A stretch of 64,000 nt of DNA from Salinarimonas sp052380005 (GTDB taxonomy: Bacteria > Pseudomonadota > Alphaproteobacteria > Rhizobiales > Beijerinckiaceae): NCBI GenBank assembly GCA_052380005.1, contig JBQTCJ010000011.1; one strand, 5' to 3'. The position numbers were made by a program, and so were the translations under genes. Shown here piece after piece: positions 9,648 through 18,250 of the stretch; position 1 is the first letter of the stretch, and every line of letters begins with the position of its first letter. Under the pieces are notes generated by a model. The model searched no databases and was not told the DNA's origin. It saw only the letters and a list, made by a program, of their open reading frames with translations.

Positions 9648-11041
9648 GCCGCGCCGGCGGCGGGAAGGACCAGCACCGCCCGCAGGCCCGGATCGGCATC
9701 CTCGAGCCGCAGCACGCCCCCGTGCAGCCGCGCCACCGCCGCGACCAGCGACAGGCCGAGCCCGAAGCCGGGTCGCGTGCGGGCCGTCTCCAGCCGCACG
9801 AAGCGCTCGAGCACCCGCGCGCGCTCGGCCTGCGGGATGCCGGGGCCGCGGTCGCGCACGGCGATCAGCACGGCGTCGCCCTCCCGCCGGGCCGTGAGCG
9901 TCACGGCGGCGCCGGGCGCCGTGACGCCGGCGTACTTGAGCGCGTTGTCGAGGAGGTTCGCCAGCGCCTGGCCGAGGAGCTCGCGCGAGCCTTCGAGGGG
10001 GAGCGCGTCGGCGATGTCCGTCTCGAGCGTCACGCCCGCCTCCTCGGCGACCGCGTCGTAGAGTTCACCGACACCGCGGGCGATCTCGGCGGCGTCGATC
10101 GGCGCGCGCATCTCGCGCGCGTTGCCGGCCTCGAGCCGTGCGATCATCAGGAGCGCGTCGAAGACGCGGATGAGGTCGTCGCTCTCCTCGATCGTGCGCT
10201 CCAGCGCCGCGCGCAGCGCCTCCGGGCCGTCCGCGGTGCGCAGCGCCTCGTCGGCGCGGGCACGCAGGCGCGCGAGCGGGGACTTGAGGTCGTGGGCGAT
10301 GTTGTCGGAGACCTGGCGCATGCCCTCCATCAGCTCACCGATCCGCTCGAGCATGGCGTTGAGGCTCTCCGCCAGCCGGTCGAGCTCGTCGCCCGAGCCC
10401 GAGACGCCGAGGCGTCCGGAGAGGTCGCCCGCCATGATCGTCTTCGTCGTCGCCGTCATCGCCTCGATGCGGCCGAGCACGCGCTTGGAGACGAGCCAGC
10501 CGCCGACGAAGCCGAGCACGACGAGGACGAGGACCGACCAGCCGAAGGCGCCCCAGATCGCCTCGACGATGCGGTCCCGCTCGCCCATGTCGCGCCCCAC
10601 CAGCAGGCGAAAGCCGCCGGGGAGGACGAAGACGCGCACGAGCGCGCGATGCACGGCGACGCCGCTCTCGTCCTCCGCCACGAGCCGGGCGTACTCGATC
10701 GTGCGCTCGCCGGGGCTGTCGAGCGTTCCCGGCGAGACCGAGACGACGTTGCCGGTGATGCGCTGGCCCTGCGGCGTGGTGAACAGGTAGACGGACGCGC
10801 CCGGCGCCTGCGCGCGGCGCTCCACCGCGCCGGCGAGGCGGCGCAGCCCACCGCGGCGCCAGATCCGCTCGAGATCGGCGATCTCGGCCTCGATCGTCTC
10901 GACCATGCCCCGCGTCGTGATCCGCTCGGCGCTCCAGGCGACGTAGCCCAGCGCCAGCACGATCGAGAGCGTGAACACCCCGAGGTAGAACAGCGACAGC
11001 CGGAACGCCGTCGTCGCGAGGAGCTTGCGCAGCCCGCTCAC
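9587..11041 (-). CDS. Membrane-bound HAMP sensor histidine kinase
   Basis: This 484-residue sensor kinase pairs with the adjacent response regulator. A first membrane helix lies at about residues 12-36, a periplasmic domain of about 130 residues follows, and a second helix at about 165-190 leads to a HAMP linker. The dimerisation/phosphoacceptor box has H250 in IAHDLKSPLARL, followed by N box NLLDNALKYAG and G boxes RDRGPGIP and GFGLGLS. The GTG start at 11041 overlaps the regulator stop (GTGA), implying translational coupling. The 3' end overlaps the convergent PP2C-like gene. The signal is unknown; linkage to htrA just beyond the regulator would suit an envelope-stress role, but that is inference. 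Confidence 0.9.
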   Translation of the reverse strand: MSGLRKLLATTAFRLSLFYLGVFTLSIVLALGYVAWSAERITTRGMVETIEAEIADLERIWRRGGLRRLAGAVERRAQAPGASVYLFTTPQGQRITGNVVSVSPGTLDSPGERTIEYARLVAEDESGVAVHRALVRVFVLPGGFRLLVGRDMGERDRIVEAIWGAFGWSVLVLVVLGFVGGWLVSKRVLGRIEAMTATTKTIMAGDLSGRLGVSGSGDELDRLAESLNAMLERIGELMEGMRQVSDNIAHDLKSPLARLRARADEALRTADGPEALRAALERTIEESDDLIRVFDALLMIARLEAGNAREMRAPIDAAEIARGVGELYDAVAEEAGVTLETDIADALPLEGSRELLGQALANLLDNALKYAGVTAPGAAVTLTARREGDAVLIAVRDRGPGIPQAERARVLERFVRLETARTRPGFGLGLSLVAAVARLHGGVLRLEDADPGLRAVLVLPAAGAAQKDASTRIAVASSERLKRG

Positions 11042-11724
11042 TCGCCGGCTCCGCGCAGGCGGTAGCCCGCGCCGCGGACGGTCTGGATCAGCGCGGTCTC
11101 GAAGCCCTTGTCGACCTTGGCGCGCAGCCGCGAGACGTGGACGTCGATGACGTTGGTCTGCGGGTCGAAATGGTAGTCCCAGACGTGCTCGAGCAGCATC
11201 GTGCGGGTGACGACCCGCCCGGCGTTGCGCATCAGGTACTCGAGCAGCCGGAACTCGCGGGGCTGCAGCTCGATCTCGCGCCCCGCGCGGGTGACGCGCC
11301 GCGACAGCCGGTCGAGCTCGAGATCGCAGACGGCGTAGCTCGTCGGCTCGGCGGCGGCGGGCGCCGCACCGCGCCGCGCCAGCACCTCGACCCGGGCGAG
11401 CAGCTCGGAGAAGGCGTAGGGCTTGGGCAGGTAGTCGTCGCCGCCCGCCCGCAGCCCCTTCACCCGGTCGTCCACCTGCCCGAGCGCGGAAAGGATCAGC
11501 ACCGGCGTCGCCACGCCCTGCTCGCGCAGCGAGCGGATGAGCGAGAGCCCGTCGAGCTTGGGCAGCATGCGGTCGACGACGAGGATGTCGTAGTCGCCGC
11601 TCTCGGCGAGCGCGTAGCCGTCGAGCCCGGTCTCGGCATGGTCGACCGTGTGCCCCGCCTCGCGCAGGCCCTTGGCGAGGTAGGCTGCCGCCTCGCGGTC
11701 GTCTTCGACGATGAGGATCTTCAT
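11038..11724 (-). CDS. OmpR/PhoB-family response regulator
   Basis: A 228-residue two-domain response regulator. The receiver domain (about residues 1-115) has the acidic pair E7/D8/D9, phosphoacceptor D51 in VVDRMLP, and the conserved Lys in YLPKPY. A winged-helix DNA-binding domain occupies about 130-226, with the family motifs LQPREFRLLEYL and DVHVSRLRAKVD. It overlaps the downstream kinase by four bases and is surely co-transcribed with it. A palindromic intergenic repeat sits between its start and the htrA-like gene upstream. Confidence 0.93.
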   Translation of the reverse strand: MKILIVEDDREAAAYLAKGLREAGHTVDHAETGLDGYALAESGDYDILVVDRMLPKLDGLSLIRSLREQGVATPVLILSALGQVDDRVKGLRAGGDDYLPKPYAFSELLARVEVLARRGAAPAAAEPTSYAVCDLELDRLSRRVTRAGREIELQPREFRLLEYLMRNAGRVVTRTMLLEHVWDYHFDPQTNVIDVHVSRLRAKVDKGFETALIQTVRGAGYRLRGAGE

Positions 11725-11766
11725 GGTGAGCCACAGATAAGCGCGCGCGCGGCCGATGCCAGCCGT

Positions 11767-11895
11767 TTCCTCCCCGGAGGGGAGGAGTCCGCGCAGCGGA
11801 CGGTGGGGCCGTTCGACCACGCGTGCGAGCCGCGTCGCCGCCCTCCCCACCCTCCGGCCTTCGGCCTCCGTCCTCCCCTGCGGGGAGGAAGCGGG
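11767..11895 (-). repeat. Intergenic palindromic repeat, copy A
   Basis: About 130 bases lying between the htrA-like stop and the response-regulator start. Each end is its own short palindrome: TCCTCCCCGGAGGGGAGGA on one side and TCCTCCCCTGCGGGGAGGA on the other. The middle holds GGTGGGGCCGTTCGA and CCCTCCGGCC. The reverse complement matches copy B at 28980-29115 over nearly the whole length, with differences mainly in the centre. It is non-coding and resembles bacterial interspersed mosaic or REP-type elements. No copy lies inside a gene in this window. Confidence 0.85.
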
Positions 11896-11913
11896 TCGCG
11901 GACCTCGGGACAG

Positions 11914-13110
11914 TCACGTCCCCAGGCGGCCGATGCGCACGTCGAGGGCGGCCTCGCGGCCCTTGCGGAAGATCGTGATCGCGACCCGCGTGCCGGGTGC
12001 GATCCCGGCGATGCGGCGGGTGAGGTCGCGGTGGTCGCCGATGGCCTCGCCGTCCACCGCGAGGATGACGTCTCCCGAGCGCAGGCCGGCCTCGGCGGCG
12101 GGCGTGTTCGGCTGCGGCTGGGCGATCAGCGCGCCTCGGACCTCGTCGAGCCCGATCGCCTCGGCGATCTCCGGCGTCACCGCCTGGACCTGCACGCCGA
12201 GGAAGCCGCGGGTGACGACGCCGTCCGCGCGCAGCTGCGTCGTCACGCTCTCGGCGACGTGCGCCGGGATGGCGAAGGCGATGCCGACGTTGCCGCCGGA
12301 CGGCGAGAAGATCGCCGTGTTCACGCCAACGACCTGGCCGGCGAGATTGAAGGTCGGGCCGCCCGAGTTGCCCCGGTTGATCGGCGCGTCGATCTGCATG
12401 AACTCGTCGTAGGGCCCGGCGCCGATGTCGCGCGCCTCCGCCGAGACGATGCCCGCCGTCACCGTGCCGCCGAGCCCGAACGGGTTGCCGATCGCCACCA
12501 CCCAGTCGCCGATGCGCGAGCGCTCCGGCGCGAACTCGACGTAGGGGAAGATCTCCCCGTCCGCGTCGACCTTCACGAGGGCGAGGTCGGTGCGCGGGTC
12601 GGTGCCGACCACGCGCGCGTCGAACGTGCGCCCGTCGTCCATCAGGACCTCGACCTCCACGGCGTTCTCGACGACGTGGTTGTTGGTGACGAGGTAGCCG
12701 TCGGCGGAGACGAGGAAGCCCGAGCCCTGCGACGCCGCGAAGCGCTCCGGCGGCGGGCCGCCCCGGCGCTGCCGCGGGTCGCCCTCGCCGAAGCGGCGGA
12801 AGAACTCGTAGAGCGGATCGCCCGGCGCGAGGTCGGGGACCTGCCCGCCGAAACCCTCCGGGCCGCGCACCGCGACCGCTTGTGCGCGCACCCGCACCGA
12901 TACGACGGCGGGGCGCACGCGCTCGACGACGTCGGCGAAGGAGGGCATCGTGAGCGGCCGCTCCAGGGTGAGCGGATCGGCGAGCGCCGCGGGCGGGGGC
13001 AGCATGCCGCTGCCGACCGTGCCCGCGCCGACGGCCGCGGCGACGGCGGCGGCGACGAGGCCGGCGCGCAGGCGCGCGCTGCGGGTTCGGGGCGTCCGGA
13101 TCTCGCGCAT
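11914..13110 (-). CDS. HtrA/DegP-family periplasmic serine protease with one PDZ domain
   Basis: A 398-residue trypsin-like protease of the Do/HtrA family, which degrades or refolds damaged envelope proteins. The N-terminus has an Arg-rich start and an Ala/Val/Gly hydrophobic segment (about residues 16-35), either a signal peptide or an anchor. The catalytic triad is visible: H145 in TNNHVV, D175 in RTDLALVK, S249 in RGNSGGP. A single PDZ domain occupies about 290-390, so it resembles DegS or short HtrA rather than two-PDZ DegP. GAAGGG lies 12 bases before the ATG at 13110 but directly abuts an alternative ATG at 13122, so 13110 is preferred. The neighbouring two-component genes lie downstream on the same strand. 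Confidence 0.9.
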   Translation of the reverse strand: MREIRTPRTRSARLRAGLVAAAVAAAVGAGTVGSGMLPPPAALADPLTLERPLTMPSFADVVERVRPAVVSVRVRAQAVAVRGPEGFGGQVPDLAPGDPLYEFFRRFGEGDPRQRRGGPPPERFAASQGSGFLVSADGYLVTNNHVVENAVEVEVLMDDGRTFDARVVGTDPRTDLALVKVDADGEIFPYVEFAPERSRIGDWVVAIGNPFGLGGTVTAGIVSAEARDIGAGPYDEFMQIDAPINRGNSGGPTFNLAGQVVGVNTAIFSPSGGNVGIAFAIPAHVAESVTTQLRADGVVTRGFLGVQVQAVTPEIAEAIGLDEVRGALIAQPQPNTPAAEAGLRSGDVILAVDGEAIGDHRDLTRRIAGIAPGTRVAITIFRKGREAALDVRIGRLGT

Positions 13111-13331
13111 CGTGACAAGCATCCCTTCACGGGTTTCGGTCTTCGAGGCTGGAAGATGGCGCAGCCGAGCTTGCACCGCCATCACGCGCACATGACATTT
13201 TCGTAAGGAAGCCCGCCGGCGTGCGCTCCGATGGGACAAGAGTCCGCTCTCATTCACCGCTCGTTCATCTTGTTGCCGCTTTATCGGGCTCTGCAGTTCG
13301 GGATCAACGAACCCAACGAGTCGAGCCCTCC

Positions 13332-13799
13332 ATGAAGACCTCCAGATTCGCGCTCGCGGGCGCTCTCGCCGCGACCCTCACCCTCGGCGCCTGTGCGGGC
13401 GCCGGCCCGAACCAGCAGGTCGGGGGCTTCTCCGGCGCGCTGATCGGCGGCATCGTCGGCTCTCAGATCGGCGGCGGTCCCGGCGAGCGCATCGCGGCCG
13501 GCCTCGCCGGCGCCGCGATCGGCGGCCTGATCGGCGGCCAGATCGGCGCCAACCTCGACGCCGCCGACCAGCAGCGTCTCTTCAACGCCCAGCGCCAGGC
13601 CTTCGCGGCGCCCCCCGGCCAGCCGGTGCGCTGGCAGGGCGATCAGGCCTACGGCGAGGTGATCGCCTTCGAGCCGGTGCAGCGCAGCGGCCGGTACTGC
13701 CGCGAGTACCAGAACACGGTCTACATCGGCGGGCGCCCGCAGCAGGCCTACGGCACCGCCTGCCGCCAGCCGGACGGCTCGTGGGAGATCGTCGGCTGA
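13332..13799 (+). CDS. 17-kDa surface-antigen-like lipoprotein with glycine zipper
   Basis: A 155-residue predicted outer-membrane lipoprotein. The signal peptide ends in lipobox LGAC with acylated C21. A glycine-zipper 2TM region follows (about residues 33-75), with repeated GALIGGIVGSQIGG-type helices. The C-terminal part contains GRYCREY and YGTACRQPDGSW, typical of the rickettsial 17-kDa antigen / RT0821 surface-protein group common in alphaproteobacteria. The function of these proteins is not firmly known; an envelope structural role is usual. It is a single-gene unit with a strong terminator directly downstream and is divergent from the htrA-like gene. Confidence 0.88.
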   Translation: MKTSRFALAGALAATLTLGACAGAGPNQQVGGFSGALIGGIVGSQIGGGPGERIAAGLAGAAIGGLIGGQIGANLDAADQQRLFNAQRQAFAAPPGQPVRWQGDQAYGEVIAFEPVQRSGRYCREYQNTVYIGGRPQQAYGTACRQPDGSWEIVG

Positions 13800-13834
13800 C
13801 GCCGGACGCCTCTCGAAGCATCGCGATGCATGGG

Positions 13835-13860
13835 AAAGGGGCTCTCGGAGCCCCTTTTTC
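13835..13860 (+). terminator. Rho-independent terminator after the lipoprotein gene
   Basis: A perfect GC-rich stem (GGGGCTC paired with GAGCCCC, extendable by A-T pairs) around a three-base TCG loop is followed by five T. It lies 35 bases after the lipoprotein stop and separates it from the ccm operon. Confidence 0.9.
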
Positions 13861-13941
13861 GTGCGTATTTGCCCGTGCGTGACACCGTGTCGCCGAACGC
13901 TAGCATCGTGCCGCCACGGACGACGCTGTACATTCCGGCCC

Positions 13942-15105
13942 ATGACGATCTGGATCCTCTTCGCGCTCATGACGGGCGCCGCCGTGCTGGCGGTGCTCGT
14001 GCCCCTGTCGCGCCGCAAGGCGGCCGAGGCGGCGGACGCCGCCGAGAGCGAGCGGCTGTTCTACGAGGACCAGACCGCCGAGATCGAGCGCGACCACGGG
14101 CGCGGCCTGATCACGGCCGAGGAGATGCGTGCGGCCAAGGCGGAGGCGGCGCGCCGACTGATCCGCGCGACGGCGCAGGCTCCCGTCCCGCAGGAGACGG
14201 TGGACGAGCCGGCGCTGCGCAGGCGCCGCGCGGCCTCGGCCGTGGCGCTCTCGTCGGTGCCGCTGCTGGCGCTCGCGGTCTACGGCGCCTACGGCTCGCC
14301 GCACCTGCCGGCGCAGCCGCTCTCCGCGCGTCTCGAGCAGACGATCGACCCGCGCAACCTCGACATCGCCGAGGCGGTGGCGCGCATCGAGACGCACCTC
14401 GCCGAGGAGCCGGACGACGGCCGCGGCTGGGACGTGCTCGGCCCCGTCTACATGCGCCAGGGCCGCTTCGAGGACGCCGCGCGCGCCTACGCCAACGCGC
14501 TGCGCCTCCTCGGTCCCGATTCCGCGCGCCTGGCGAACCTCGGCGAGGCGCTCGTCAATGCCGAGGGCGGCGTGGTCAAGGCCCGCGCCCGCGAGGCCTT
14601 CGAGCAGGCGCTCGCCCTCGACGAGAACCATCCCAAGGCGCGCTTCTATCTCGCCCAGGCACGCGAGCAGGAAGGCGACGTCGCCGGCGCCCGCGCGGCC
14701 TACGAGGAGATCGTGCGTCGCTCGCCCCCCGACGCCCCCTGGCTGGACGTCGTCGGCGAGCGGCTCGTCGCCGTCGGCGGCGCGCCGATCGAGCGGCGCC
14801 CGCCCTTCGCCGGCGCGCCGGGCTCGGAAGCCGGCGCGGCCCTCGCGGCGCTGCCCGAGGCCGATCGCCTTGCGGCGATCGGCGGCATGGTGGAAGGCCT
14901 CGCGGCACGCTTGAAGGAAGAGGGCGGGAGCGCCGACGAATGGGTGCGGCTGTTGCGCTCCTACGCCGTGCTGGGCGACCGGGATCGCGCGCAGATCGCG
15001 CTCGGGGAAGCCCGTGCGGCGCTCGCCGGCGATCCCGCCGCCGTCGCCACGCTCGACGCGGCGGCTGCGGAGATGGGGCTCGGCGCGGCCGCGCCGAGGC
15101 AGTAG
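13942..15105 (+). CDS. ccmI: Cytochrome c biogenesis protein CcmI (CycH)
   Basis: CcmI binds apocytochrome c and hands it to the CcmF/CcmH haem ligation complex at the inner membrane. The 387-residue product starts with a membrane helix (MTIWILFALM) and a cytoplasmic loop rich in charged residues (SERLFYEDQTAEIERD), a hallmark of the family. A second helix lies near residues 93-112, and the periplasmic part has TPR-like helices (about 140-265). It is the first gene of a tight ccmI-ccmE-ccmF-ccmH operon, 17 bases before ccmE. The ATG at 13942 is chosen because it gives the family N-terminus; the open frame upstream has no such match. Confidence 0.92.
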   Translation: MTIWILFALMTGAAVLAVLVPLSRRKAAEAADAAESERLFYEDQTAEIERDHGRGLITAEEMRAAKAEAARRLIRATAQAPVPQETVDEPALRRRRAASAVALSSVPLLALAVYGAYGSPHLPAQPLSARLEQTIDPRNLDIAEAVARIETHLAEEPDDGRGWDVLGPVYMRQGRFEDAARAYANALRLLGPDSARLANLGEALVNAEGGVVKARAREAFEQALALDENHPKARFYLAQAREQEGDVAGARAAYEEIVRRSPPDAPWLDVVGERLVAVGGAPIERRPPFAGAPGSEAGAALAALPEADRLAAIGGMVEGLAARLKEEGGSADEWVRLLRSYAVLGDRDRAQIALGEARAALAGDPAAVATLDAAAAEMGLGAAAPRQ

Positions 15106-15122
15106 CGGGAGTGGGGACCGGG

Positions 15123-15614
15123 ATGACGAGGAAGCAACGCCGCCTGACGATGATCGCCGCCGCCGGCGCGACGCTGGCGATCGCGCTCGGCCTCGTCCTG
15201 TGGGCGATGAGCGACACGATCGTCTTCTTCCGCGCGCCCTCGCAGGTGGTGAGCGAGGGCGTCGAGCCCGGCGTGCGCTTCCGGCTCGGCGGGCTCGTCG
15301 AGGCCGGCTCGGTCGAGCGCCACGGCGACCAGGTCACCACCTTCGCGGTGGGAGACGGCGCCGGGACGGTCACCGTGCGCTACCGCGGCCTCCTGCCCGA
15401 TCTGTTCCGCGAGGGCCAGGGCGTCGTCACCGAAGGGCGGCTCGACGCCACGGGGCTCTTCGTCGCGGACACGGTTCTCGCGCGCCACGACGAGAACTAC
15501 ATGCCGCGCGAGGTCGCGGACGCGCTGAAGGCGAATGGCCTGTGGCAGCACGACGGCCCCGCCGTGCGCCCCGCGGCCGCCCGCGACCTGCCGAGCCATA
15601 CCCCCACGCAGTGA
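15123..15614 (+). CDS. ccmE: Cytochrome c maturation haem chaperone CcmE (CycJ)
   Basis: CcmE carries haem covalently from CcmABCD to the ligation complex in the periplasm. The 163-residue protein has a single N-terminal membrane anchor (about residues 8-29) and an OB-fold domain. The haem-binding site is intact: H122 and Y126 in RHDENYMP. The tail after residue 145 is Ala/Pro/His containing, as is usual. It is the second gene of the operon, between ccmI and ccmF. Confidence 0.96.
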   Translation: MTRKQRRLTMIAAAGATLAIALGLVLWAMSDTIVFFRAPSQVVSEGVEPGVRFRLGGLVEAGSVERHGDQVTTFAVGDGAGTVTVRYRGLLPDLFREGQGVVTEGRLDATGLFVADTVLARHDENYMPREVADALKANGLWQHDGPAVRPAAARDLPSHTPTQ

Positions 15615-15668
15615 CGGCCCCGACGCCGTCGCCCGCCACGTTCGCGAGATGATGAGGAACGCGCCGCG

Positions 15669-17714
15669 ATGCTGATCGAAGCCGGACATTTCGCGCTCGC
15701 CCTGGCGCTCGGCCTCTCCGTCGTCCAGTTCCTGGTGCCGCTGTGGGGGGCGCGCACGAACGACGCGACCCTGATGAGCGTCGGCCCGCCCGCGGCGATC
15801 GGCGTCTTCGCGCTGGTGCTGTTCTCGTTCGGCGTGCTGTCCTTCGCCTATGCCACGTCGGACTTCTCGCTCGCGAACGTGGTCGCGAACTCGCACTCGC
15901 AGAAGCCGTTCGTCTACAAGCTCACCGGCGTGTGGGGGAACCACGAGGGCTCTATGCTGCTCTGGATCCTCATCCTGGCGCTGTTCGGCGCGCTGGTCGC
16001 GGTGGCGAGGAACGCCGTGCCGCCGAAGCTGCGCGCCAACACGATCGCGATGCAGGGTCTCGTCACCATCGCCTTCCTGCTCTTCCTCCTGATCACCTCG
16101 AACCCGTTCGAGCGCCTGTCGCCGGCGCCGTTCGAGGGGCAGGACCTCAATCCCTTCCTGCAGGACCCCGGCCTCGCGATCCACCCGCCGCTGCTCTACA
16201 TCGGCTATGTCGGCTTCTCGATCACCTTCGCCTTCGCCATGGCGGCGCTGATCGAGGCCAAGATCGACGCGGTGTGGGCGCGGGCGGTGCGGCCGTGGAC
16301 GCTCACCGCCTGGGGCTTCCTCACGCTGGGCATCGCCATGGGCTCGTACTGGGCCTACTACGAGCTCGGCTGGGGCGGCTGGTGGTTCTGGGACCCGGTC
16401 GAGAACGCCTCGCTGATGCCGTGGCTCGCCGGAACGGCGCTGATTCACTCGACCGTCGTCATGGAGAAGCGCGACGCGCTGAAGGTCTGGACGATCCTCC
16501 TCGCGATCCTGACCTTCTCGCTCTCGCTGCTGGGCACCTTCCTGGTGCGCTCGGGCGTGCTCACCTCCGTGCACGCCTTCGCGGTCGATCCCGACCGCGG
16601 GCTGTTCATCCTCGGCATCCTCGTCTTCTTCATCGGCGGCTCGCTGGCCTTGTTCGCCTGGCGCGCGCCGATGCTCAAGCAGGGCGGCATCTTCGCGCCG
16701 GTCTCGCGCGAGGGCGCGCTCGTCCTCAACAACCTCTTCCTGTCCACCGCCTGCGCGACGGTGTTCATCGGCACGCTCTATCCGCTCGCCCTCGAGTCGC
16801 TGACGGGAGCGAAGATCTCGGTCGGCGCGCCCTTCTTCAACGCCACCTTCCTGCCGATCGTGGTGCCGCTCCTCCTGCTCCTGCCGTTCGGCCAGGTCGT
16901 CGCCTGGAAGCGCGGCGACGTCGCGGGCATCACGAGCCGGCTCTACGTCGCGGCCGGGCTCGCCATCCTGGCGACGGTCGCGGTCTACGCGGTGACCTTC
17001 GGCGGGCCGGCGCTCGCGCCGCTCGGCGTGGGGCTCGGCGTCTTCCTCGTGCTCGGCGCCTTCAACGAGGTGGCGACCCGCGCCTGGCAGGGCGGATCCG
17101 GCGGCCTCGCCCACGCGGCGAAGCGCGCGTTCGGGCTGCCACGCTCGACCTGGGGCACGGTTCTCGCCCATGCGGGCGTCGGCGTCACCGTCATCGGCAT
17201 CGCCGCGACCGCATGGTCCGTGGAGCGGATCGTCTCCATGACCCCGGGAGACGTCCAGCCGATCGCCGGATACGAGGCCCGGCTCGAAGGCGTCTTCCCG
17301 CGCACGCTGCACAACTACAACGAAGACGTGGCGCGCTTCACCCTGCTCGACGACGGGCGCGAGATCGCGCAGCTCGAGACGATGAAGCGGATGTATCCGG
17401 CGCGCGGCATGTCGACCACGGAAGCGGGCCTCGTCACCTTCGGCTTCAGCCAGGTCTACATCTCCTTCGGCGAGATCCAGCCGGACGGGTCGCTCGGTGT
17501 GCGGCTCTACTACAAGCCGTGGATCCTGCTGATCTGGATCGGCTCGGTGATCATGGCGCTCGGCGCCGCGCTCGCCCTGACCGACCGTCGCTACCGCGTC
17601 GGCGCGCCCGTTCGCGCCAGAGGCGGACCGCGCGAGAGCGGGCCGCGCGAGCGCGGATCGCCGACGAGGCGTCCCGCCGCCGGCGGCGCCACCTCCGCCG
17701 TCCCCGCGGAGTGA
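15669..17714 (+). CDS. ccmF: Haem lyase CcmF (CycK)
   Basis: CcmF is the large multispanning subunit that attaches haem to apocytochrome c and reoxidises CcmE. The 681-residue protein has about 14-15 membrane helices and the tryptophan-rich WWD signature GWGGWWFWDPVENAS at about residues 236-250. Conserved periplasmic histidines such as HEGSMLLW and HPPLLYIGY are present. The length is typical. The arginine-rich extreme C-terminus differs from most homologues and may be just a tail. Its stop is followed five bases later by ccmH. Confidence 0.97.
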   Translation: MLIEAGHFALALALGLSVVQFLVPLWGARTNDATLMSVGPPAAIGVFALVLFSFGVLSFAYATSDFSLANVVANSHSQKPFVYKLTGVWGNHEGSMLLWILILALFGALVAVARNAVPPKLRANTIAMQGLVTIAFLLFLLITSNPFERLSPAPFEGQDLNPFLQDPGLAIHPPLLYIGYVGFSITFAFAMAALIEAKIDAVWARAVRPWTLTAWGFLTLGIAMGSYWAYYELGWGGWWFWDPVENASLMPWLAGTALIHSTVVMEKRDALKVWTILLAILTFSLSLLGTFLVRSGVLTSVHAFAVDPDRGLFILGILVFFIGGSLALFAWRAPMLKQGGIFAPVSREGALVLNNLFLSTACATVFIGTLYPLALESLTGAKISVGAPFFNATFLPIVVPLLLLLPFGQVVAWKRGDVAGITSRLYVAAGLAILATVAVYAVTFGGPALAPLGVGLGVFLVLGAFNEVATRAWQGGSGGLAHAAKRAFGLPRSTWGTVLAHAGVGVTVIGIAATAWSVERIVSMTPGDVQPIAGYEARLEGVFPRTLHNYNEDVARFTLLDDGREIAQLETMKRMYPARGMSTTEAGLVTFGFSQVYISFGEIQPDGSLGVRLYYKPWILLIWIGSVIMALGAALALTDRRYRVGAPVRARGGPRESGPRERGSPTRRPAAGGATSAVPAE

Positions 17715-17719
17715 GGCCG

Positions 17720-18250
17720 ATGCGCACCGTCCCATCCGCGCTCGCACGCCCATTCGCGCTCGCACGCCTCGCCGTGCCCCGCGTCGCCTTCGCCGCCATG
17801 CTGGCGCTCGCTGCGCTCGTCGCCCCCGCCATGGCGCTCGGCCCCGACGAGATCCTCGACGACCCCGCGCTCGAGGAGCGCGCGCGCGAGGTCTCGAAGG
17901 GCCTGCGCTGCCTCGTCTGCCAGAACCAGTCGATCGACGATTCGGACGCGCCGCTGGCGCGCGACCTGCGCACGCTGGTGCGCGAGCGAATCGAGGCGGG
18001 GGACACGAACGACGAGGTCGTCGACTTCGTCGTCGATCGCTACGGCGACTTCGTGCTGCTGCGCCCGCCGGTCAACGCCTACACCATCATGCTGTGGGGC
18101 GCCCCGACGCTGGTCTTGATCGCGGGTGCTGTGGGCCTGTTCCTGACGGTTCGCCGACGCCGCGTCGCCACCGACGCGCCGACCGCGGCCGGCCTGTCCG
18201 CGGAGGAGGAGGCGGCGCTCGCCAGGATCCTGGAGCGGGAGGGGCGCTAG
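17720..18250 (+). CDS. ccmH: Cytochrome c maturation protein CcmH (CycL)
   Basis: CcmH is a membrane-anchored thiol-disulphide protein that reduces apocytochrome CxxCH motifs before haem attachment. In this 176-residue protein a signal segment (about residues 22-40) precedes the active site C64-L-V-C67 in LRCLVCQNQS, followed by the family stretch DLRTLVRERI. A C-terminal membrane helix lies near residues 118-140. It is the last gene of the operon, and its stop overlaps the stop of the convergent PAS kinase by three bases. No thioredoxin-like ccmG and no ccmABCD are in the window; they must be elsewhere. Confidence 0.95.
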   Translation: MRTVPSALARPFALARLAVPRVAFAAMLALAALVAPAMALGPDEILDDPALEERAREVSKGLRCLVCQNQSIDDSDAPLARDLRTLVRERIEAGDTNDEVVDFVVDRYGDFVLLRPPVNAYTIMLWGAPTLVLIAGAVGLFLTVRRRRVATDAPTAAGLSAEEEAALARILEREGR

